Shown in pieces: positions 57,321-64,000 of a stretch of 64,000 nt of DNA. Position numbers and translations under genes: made by a program. The notes under the pieces are model-generated. The model had not been told where the DNA came from and made no database searches. It worked only from the letters and a program-made list of their open reading frames with translations. How positions within the stretch are numbered: position 1 is the first letter of the stretch; each line of letters opens with the position of its first letter. The DNA comes from Loripinus fragilis (taxonomy: Eukaryota; Mollusca; Bivalvia; Lucinida; Lucinidae): positions 105,744,305 to 105,808,304 of the forward strand of contig OZ026518.1 in assembly GCA_964019695.1 (NCBI GenBank), given 5' to 3'.

Positions 57321-58019
57321 GGTGATTGTGGCCTACGTCATTTAGTTTAACAACTGCCTTTGGAGTTTTCAAACCGTTTTACATTAGGTTTTACTACCAT
57401 ACTCAATCAACTAATTTTCTATCTTAAATATATTGTCTAAAATAAGCTAATATAAGCCATAACCCCAGTTTTACTGAGAAGCAAATTTTTGAATTTACCG
57501 TTTAAGTAAAACACATATGAAGACAGTTGCAGTTTATGGATATATTACATTTTCTTAGACTTTCTTGCTCGTACATCTGCAATTTTCTAAGATTGGGACA
57601 CTTATTTAAGATTTAACATATACATGTATAACATGATGTAATCAATGAGCAAGGTCAGTTTCTGATGTAATAGATGATATTTCAGAAAAAAAAAACAATT
57701 TATTTTACATGTGTACTTATAAATCTCAGGTCTTTGGTGCCAAAACATTAGAAATTATATTAATTTTAGCCTATCACGCCCATTTACTGTTGTTACAGAT
57801 GTTATCAATCATTTTTGACATATTTCATAATGCTGTGCATATAATGTTAAATATGGAGCCACAAATAGAAAATATAATTTTACATTTAAACAAGACAATT
57901 CAATACATGTTCCTGTTTATTGAAAATATTCAAGACTAATTCTCATCAAAATAAAACCCATATTAAACGATAGTCGTTGTCTGCTTATGTGGATATCGTC
58001 ATTATAACCCGCCTTCTTA
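57321..58019. other. AT-rich DNA without a recognised gene
   Basis: A 76-codon frame (57709-57939) has no family features. Confidence 0.5.
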
Positions 58020-58905
58020 CAACTAGTAAGATCATCACAGAGTTTTACCACTCAAAATCGATGAGCCATCATCAACTTTCCAACTATGCCAATTATGACT
58101 TGGCACATACGGAAACTGATATAAATGTCTTGACATGATTCCTTTTGATTACACGATCAGAAGCTAGTGTCTTCAATTACTGCATTTTCAATGGACCATG
58201 ATAGGGGACAGTTTTTGTTTACTCTGTATAAATCATCCGTTGACCACAGTATAGACCTACTGGCTATCCTATTCTACCCAAAGTATAGTTACCCTTTTCG
58301 TATGCAACAGCTGGTGATATGCTTGCAAAAACTGAGAAAGCAAAGGTTTTACATTATCTTGAGTCTTGCTTCAAGTTATTGACAACAACAAATGAACCAG
58401 TAGCAAGCGTAATTGATGGCAAAGTCAAACTGTATGTCCTTTTTCATACACCAGATGTATCTTTCAATATGTAGAAGAAATTTTATTAGACCATCTGCTA
58501 AAATCATCAAGAGTCGACTTTGTTACAGATATAACCTAATCAATTAAGTTCTTTGGGCGCAAACAACGTGGAGCATCGTAAAAAAACTTTTGATCTATGG
58601 CCTGATATGAAGACTTAAGCACCAAAGGACTAGGAAGGTTCCATGGCAAATTATGCAAACAAAAGGCAGCGTATCAAATTTCTGTTTGACCAATGGAAGA
58701 AGTCTTTATGTATGCCAAGAGGTACATGGTAGGAACATATATTTTGCAAAATCAGAGCAATGCTGCCACTTGCCTAGCACGGATGCAAGAGTAGTTGCAA
58801 TTAAGATTGTTTCCACCACTTCACAGGAAGAGACTTATGCCAAAAGCATACTCCATTTTATACATATATGTGAAACAGCACCAAACACTTCCACCCATAT
58901 TTAAC
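58020..58905 (+). pseudogene. Decayed gene of a transposon-associated invertebrate family (tentative)
   Basis: All three frames contain stretches that together read like one protein interrupted by many stops. Pieces are an early segment with HHLSNYANYDLAH (near 58070), LLDHLLKSSRVDFVTDIT (about 58480-58535), KQRGAS (near 58565), RIKFLFDQWKKSLYVCQE (58670-58720) and a final piece with STTSQEETYAKSILHFIH (about 58810-58865) ending TAA at 58902-58904. The order RVDxVxD, FLxxxW, TxxEET.A...LH resembles a large family of uncharacterised proteins I know from mobile DNA of molluscs and cnidarians, where the last motif is usually QEEADTRI.LH. The assignment rests on recalled motif order only, and the decay is obvious. 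No intact reading frame remains. Confidence 0.4.
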
Positions 58906-59344
58906 ACAGGAAACGCTTTTAAGCAATGTTTGTCACAATTACCAATTTTAAAAAGGTATTTCAATTAATGTGACGCTCATAAAACTATAGGAAGCTGTAT
59001 TTTCGTTCAAAAAGTTTTCATACATAGTAAAGCCATTTAGCATGTTAACTAAATGAATAATTCAACTAAATAGATAGTTTAATGTCTTCTTTTTGTAGCG
59101 CAGACATTTAATTTACTTATTCTACTTATTCTTAATTTGATATGGTAACATATGTAACAGGTTGTTAAGGGTAACCTCCTGGTTTAAAAGAGTGCAATCA
59201 TCTCTTATTTGAAGCAGCTTGAATTGTTCTTCAAGATAGGAAAGTTTGCACAATTCGCAAAGGGATGGGGTGTAACAGGAACTTACCCAGTTTGAAGTCA
59301 TACTATGCGACGATTCTACTGGTTGTGATGAAATGGGTGATTAT
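58906..59344. other. Anonymous DNA
   Basis: No gene was recognised. Segment 59160-59240 (GTAACAGGTTGTTAAGGGTA, CATCTCTTATTTGA) is similar to 63270-63340. Confidence 0.5.
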
Positions 59345-59820
59345 TTCCCAAACTAGATCTTGTCAATATGAATACATATATAAAATCTGCTGAAAATTTG
59401 TCAATTTGTTCTCAAGATATTGAGAGAAATCGAAACTCTGGCGAAAATTAAGGGCCATAACTCTAGTACAAATATGCGAAAAAGGACGTGTAACAATCCA
59501 AAGCTAGATCTTGTCAATATGAATGCATATATAAAATTTGAGTGAAAATCTGTCGATTTGTTCTCAAGCTATTGAGCGGAAACGATATATTGGCGTAAAT
59601 CAAGGGCAATAACTCTAGCACAAATATGCGAAAAAGGACGTGTAACGATTCAAAGCTAGATCTTGTCAATGTATTAAGGCATATATAAAATTTGGTGAAA
59701 ATCTATCCATTTGTTCTCAAGATATTGAGGGGAAACGAAATTATGAAGGACGAATGGATAGACGGAATGACAGACAACCAAAATCGTATATAGACCCCTC
59801 TCTTTCAAAGCGGGGCTATA
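59345..59820 (+). repeat. Three 150-bp tandem units with a transposon-like terminal segment
   Basis: CTAGATCTTGTCAAT recurs at 59354, 59505 and 59656, each followed by GCATATATAAAAT, TTTGTTCTCAAG.TATTGAG and CAAATATGCGAAAAAGGACG. The last unit runs into GGACGAATGGATAGACGGAA and CCCCTCTCTTTCAAAGCGGG. Non-coding. Confidence 0.75.
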
Positions 59821-60420
59821 ATAACAGGTATCAAAATTGGCTACTTAAAACTTGGGGTAGGTTAGTTTAACAGCTCATTTAAGACAATATATCTAAGATA
59901 GAAAAGCAAACTTTGCTTTTTATATTAATCAAATGAGTATGTTAGTAAACCAAGGTTAAAAACATTTTGAAATATGCACAGATCGGCTGTAAAAGTAAAT
60001 GATGTTAGTCACAATTGCAATTTTCAAGGGGAATTTTAATACATGTAACGCACATAATACCATTGACAGCTGTAATTTTGTTCAAAATACTTTTTTCATG
60101 TAGTTTAGGCATCCAGCATGCAGACCACATGAGAAATTTGAATAATTAGATAGTTTATCATATGCCGTCGCGTCTTGTAGTGAAATACTCTTTTGCACAG
60201 AGCTTTATATAACGTCGTTCCTTCGTAAAATGAATCAACCATTGAAATTGAAAGCGCTGGATATGTGAGCTTAGGATTGAAATAACGTCATGCATTAAAA
60301 TAGATAAACTACTAGTGGTTTACAGATTTCGGGTAACGTTACACGTATGAAATGACGTCTATAACAACGTTGCTTACATTTTGACTTTTTGCGCCAGAAA
60401 TGACATTTCAAAGTAATCTT

Positions 60421-60685
60421 AAAAAATAGTAAGTGAGTATGATCAGGAAATACCACAATCACAAACTGCAAGACAACCCTGTGGCACCGCGAGGAAGAGC
60501 CGCTCAACCATCACGAGACACCAGGAAGACAAATTAAGCAAAGCAATCATCTCTCTCTTCCCCATCAAGATGATTGCAATACTAGAATGGACATAAAGTA
60601 ACATACAACAAAACATAGAACAATTATAGACTCCCACAATGGGAGTAACAATAAACAAAAAGTCAGCATCAACAGAACCACCGCC
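60421..60685 (-). mobile_element. Penelope-like 3' tail inserted into repeat D
   Basis: It is the inverse of 36402-36665, with the same ACTCCCACAATGGGAGT palindrome, CATCAAGATGATTGCAA and CGAGGAAGAGCCGCTCAACC. It starts at AATAGTAAGTGAGTATGATC. 5' truncated, non-coding. Confidence 0.75.
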
Positions 60686-61410
60686 TTAAAACTGCATAAT
60701 TTGTAACTTTTGATCTTCTTATTTTAGAAATAATATTTCTACTTTTCAAGAACACAGCAAAAATACTCAAATTCAGGCAAACACTTTACCATTTTTGTAA
60801 ATCTTAACAAATTATCACTATTAAAACAACAGCATTTATGTTAAAAATCAACTGTCCAGAATTATTTGAGGGACGTAAATAATTACACGCAAGAGAAAAC
60901 CAGCTGTTTTTATAAAATAATTCACTTTTCCATGCATTTTTTAGCTGTACTGAACATATTTATTGTGAAAACATAACTTAATTATGTTATGTGCCAGGCG
61001 TAACTAGAAAAGAATTCAGGAAACCAAAGTTTGGCATTTGGAAAGTCAGCAAAAAGCACTTTTAAAATTTAACAAAATTTATTAAAAATAACAAAATTAT
61101 CATTTACAAAATCAACGGAAAATATTTACACAATCAAAGAAAGTCTAATTATTACAGTACCTTATATATATCCAAACTGTCCCTCAGAATATTTATCAAC
61201 ACATAAAGTCTTTCAGCAGTTTCTGATCCCCAGATTTTGAAGTTAAATCCAAATGAATACTAAGTCTAAATCCAAAACTGAATAAATCAAAGTAATCCAG
61301 AATGAATAAATTAAACACAATATTCCAGTATAGAATTCCAGCACAAAAGGTTTAGACTTTTAAATGGTGAAATTATTTCAAAGATGCCCTTATGAAAATT
61401 TACTCTTATA

Positions 61411-62620
61411 CACTGACCCAAAATGAAAACTTTACATGGTATTCAAAAGTATATATTTTGATGATAAATTAAATTTCGGGGTTAATTTTTTCGGTCATCG
61501 AATCTTCAATGCCTTATCAATGTCTCTGAAAAAATTATTGGATGGAAATCATAAATTGCATAATTTTTTTGAATAATTCAGTTAAGAGGGGTCAAAATGA
61601 AAATTTCTAAAAACAATAAAAAACGGTTACACAAATTTTGGAAACAAGAAATTACTGACTGCGTACTTTAAGTAATGCTAAAAAGATCATCAGTAGCCAC
61701 TGTGACCTCCATTTTTACAAATTCTTAGCAGAATACGTCGCCTGATTGAATTTACGTAACGTTGTATGAGCACGCCAGGGATATGTATGCAATGCTAACA
61801 AAGGTGCATATTGGAGTCATTTAACGCAACCATTTGATGATCGGACCTGACCCTCAGACCAAATTCGTCCTATTCGTGTTCAACAGGGCTCATGACCTGG
61901 GATGAAGCAGGCCAAGGCAAGAGGTAGACGTTATTTTTAGCCTGGACTTGTGTGGTTATTTACGTGTTGTGCGAGGCCTTGCATTGTCATGCTGGAAAAT
62001 GCCAGGTCCGTCATTTTGACCGAAATGACTAATAATCTTTTGTGCATGAACCCCGTAAAGACAAGCAATGATGGTTGCCGTTTAAAACGATTACGTGGAT
62101 GAGTTAACATGTTAACGCGATAAGGACGTAACGTCGTCACACGTGCGCAACCAGGTCTTGCATGAACTCTGACATACCCAGTTTTGTTGTACCGGTTCAT
62201 AAGAAAATGAATAGTCGTGTCTAGAGCAGCCAAAATGAAGCGCGATATCATTTACGGTAGACCCCACATTGAGCACGCCAATACCTTGGTTTCTTTGATC
62301 TTTTGAAAGACGTGACGTCACTAAATGGAAACGTTTTGTAACAATAAATTATTTTTATTGTCAGTACACAGCCGCAATTGTTTTCTTGTCGGTTTTAAAG
62401 CTGTTAATGAACCACCTGTTTCTTAGCACGTGCAACGTAAGGAACACGTTTTTCAGGCGTTGACGCTTGAATCGACTTGGGATTTGAATAAAAATGCATA
62501 ATCGTTATCTGCGACGAAGTCTTGATAAGCATGCGTAAATCTTACAACGACATGTATACATGTACTAACAAAACAGTTATTCAAAGAAATAAAGTGTAAA
62601 GTTTTCTTTTTGGGTCAGTG
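61411..62620 (-). mobile_element. Tc1-like DNA transposon (defective)
   Basis: The ends are 26-bp inverted repeats with one mismatch, CACTGACCCAAAA.GAAAAC. TA flanks both (61409-61410, 62621-62622). The 1210-bp length is usual for Tc1-like elements. A decayed transposase lies on the minus strand. Confidence 0.9.
61690..62321 (-). pseudogene. Tc1-like transposase pseudogene
   Basis: On the minus strand from 62321 the first segment (SRLSKDQRNQGIGVLN then VGSTVNDIALHFGCSR) is the N-terminal paired-like helix-turn-helix that binds the terminal repeats. In a shifted frame TTIHFLMNRYNKTGYVRVHA and ARVTTLRPYR follow, which is the second DNA-binding subdomain and GRPR-like stretch. Later pieces (TGFMHKRLLV, MTMQGLAQHVNNHTSPG) look like eroded catalytic-domain text, in which MQGLAQHV stands where DNARPHTA-like residues are usual. 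The DDE triad is not intact. Several frame changes occur. The family call is firm at the N terminus and weaker downstream. Confidence 0.75.
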
Positions 62621-63205
62621 TATATACTCTTTAAGAAAGCTCCGGAATCATCAGGAAAGAACTATGATATCATATGCTATCTTTATTTGTTCTGGAAACT
62701 TCTCAATGATTCCACAAATTTCCAGAAGCTTCTATTGGCATGGAAAAGAAAATTCTAGTGAATCCTGGACTCTTCGGAAACTTCCATGACAATGCATTTT
62801 TAATTTCTAGATGATTAGTCATCCTTCTAGAAAAATCTTGTAATCAAATAAACATCTTGTTTACAACTTATTTACCATCAATATATCCAATATCTGGATC
62901 AACAGAAACTAAGTAAACAAAATATGAAACAGATAAACCTCATACATGTTACAATTCTATTTTTACAAATGATTTAAAAAGAAAATATTTTTTTTTCAAA
63001 AAAATTTCAAAGTTACAGACTTAGCCTCTTTAATGTCATATGATAAATAGAATCTAACATTTGTGCTCTTGTATTATTGAATTTATTAAACTCGTTGCAA
63101 TAAAACTATAAAATGCTCGACAAGCCTTGCGTTTTACCGCTTTTTCCTTAACTCGATTAATAAATTCAATAAAACATGAGCAGTTATGTAAGATCCTCTA
63201 TTTGA

Positions 63206-63493
63206 TCTCCTCTTTCTGTAGCTCAAACTTTCCTTTTACTTGTTTCTTAATTTGAAATGGTAACATTTGTAGCAGTTTGTTACAGGCTAACGCCCTGGCG
63301 TACAGAGAGCAAACATCTCTTATTCGACGCAGCTTAGATTGTTCCTGAAGATAGGGTATATATGCGAAATTCCCTAGGGGGAGGGGGCAGCAAGACCCTT
63401 TTTAGCTTGAAATTTATAAATAGTTACTATATGTATATGATTTTATTGTAATTGAATAATACATCAATAGCTCATAAAAATAGGTCTCGAGGT
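63206..63493. other. Anonymous DNA similar to 59100-59290
   Basis: GTAACATTTGTAGCAG, CATCTCTTATTCGA and a GATAGGGTATATATGCG segment match the earlier stretch in order. Confidence 0.45.
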
Positions 63494-63660
63494 TTTAAAC
63501 CTTTTTCATGCTCAACTAAACTGGGGATAATATTTATAATGCTGATAAATGTTAAAATGCCAACAATTGCAACATCCGAGAGTTTGAAAGCAAGAAAACT
63601 CCTATTTTTTCAATTTAGTGTTTATGAGCAGTTGAGCTCAATTGAGATGGGCATAACAAA
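63494..63660. repeat. Repeat family F, copy 2
   Basis: CCTTTTTCATGCTCAACTAA, GTTAAAATGCCAACAATT, GAGAGTTTGAAAGCAA and TTGAGCTCAATTGAGATGGGC parallel 20166-20400. Confidence 0.6.
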
Positions 63661-64000
63661 CAAAATCTTGGGGTCAGGCATCTACATTTATCTTAAAAGG
63701 TAAGATCTACCAAGTTCTAAATTTGAGGAAATGTTTGGAAAGTTTTGAAGAAAAAAAAAACCAGGTAAATTTGGAGTGACGATCATCCGATAGTATCAAT
63801 TAAAATTTTAAAATTTGTCACCAATATAAGAACGACCATCAGTCTGCGATTATCTAAAAAAACATCAGAAAATTTACAGCGCAGAGCTGGTCGAATATTT
63901 TCCACCGCGAGCTTATGTATCGTGAAATAATTCAGTTACAATAATTGCTTTATGTCCTAATAACATTGTCTTTCTTGTGTTAATGCTTTGCTAACATATT
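63661..64000. other. Window edge, nothing recognised
   Basis: AT-rich, with short poly-A tracts. No supported feature. Confidence 0.5.

Larger units (their letters stand above)
60984..62956. mobile_element. Element X, about 0.76 kb, interrupted by a Tc1-like transposon
   Basis: Comparison with MITE copy 1 (ACTTAATTCTACTTTTAC) shows the insertion point. AATT is present on both sides (60980-60983, 62953-62956), suggesting a 4-bp target duplication. Excluding the Tc1-like element leaves about 760 bp. Starts ATGTTATGTGCCAGGCG; ends CATACATGTTAC. No coding sequence or clear TIR, so the class is unknown. Confidence 0.55.
60690..63029. mobile_element. TTAA-flanked MITE family M, copy 2, split by element X
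   Basis: Left part 60690-60983 and right part 62957-63029 together match 39958-40322 in order. TTAA lies at 60686-60689 and 63030-63033. Confidence 0.75.
60166..63205. repeat. Dispersed repeat family D, copy 2, split by nested insertions
   Basis: The left half (60166-60418) and right half (63034-63205) match the uninterrupted copy at 52981-53312. About 2.6 kb of nested mobile DNA lies between them. Confidence 0.75.

Overview
This looks like a nuclear genome window from an animal, most likely a marine bivalve mollusc. The DNA is AT-rich and has no operons, ribosome binding sites or dense coding. It does have spliced-gene remnants, tRNA-derived SINEs, non-LTR retrotransposons, Penelope-like reverse transcriptase pieces, TA- and TTAA-flanked DNA transposons, and many short palindromic elements of a kind I associate with bivalve genomes. 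The species cannot be named from sequence alone. I found no convincing intact host gene; almost everything identifiable is mobile or repetitive DNA.

Layout. 1.8-3.3 kb: inverted-repeat elements, including a 483-bp TTAA-flanked foldback. 3.35-9.06 kb: a 5.7-kb TA-flanked element with CACTACCGCCC termini. It holds a roughly 75-copy, 55-bp minisatellite (4063-8222) followed by a decayed terminal exon (8276-8798). 9-25 kb: anonymous DNA with a SINE, hairpin MITEs, a mariner-type MITE carrying five RFX/X-box-like palindromes (16590-17529), and two copies of a 0.41-0.44 kb foldback element, one flanked by 43-bp direct repeats. 25.0-28.35 kb: a minus-strand Penelope-like retroelement remnant split by a LINE (26345-28247) with a 15-bp target duplication. 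30.8-32.6 kb: three 580-bp tandem units, each with a long hairpin. 35.3-36.7 kb: a second Penelope-like copy. 36.8-42.05 kb: four units of a 1.25-kb tandem repeat, one interrupted by a SINE that is itself interrupted by a TTAA MITE. 43.9-54.4 kb: more Penelope-like fragments, a second decayed LINE (47636-48994) and an AGGTCA-rich repeat zone. 55.4-63.2 kb: a 1.2-kb TIR element, a decayed transposon-associated pseudogene, and a multi-level nest in which a Tc1-like transposon sits inside a 0.76-kb element, inside a TTAA MITE, beside a retroelement tail, inside another repeat.

How the parts relate. The Penelope-like family is the most active in the window: one long copy and several short 5'-truncated copies share the same 3' tail. 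Several insertions have clean target duplications or undisrupted sister copies as controls, so their order can be reconstructed. The main candidate for something undescribed is the 5.7-kb CACTACCGCCC element with its minisatellite-filled apparent intron. The palindromic element with 43-bp flanking repeats comes second.
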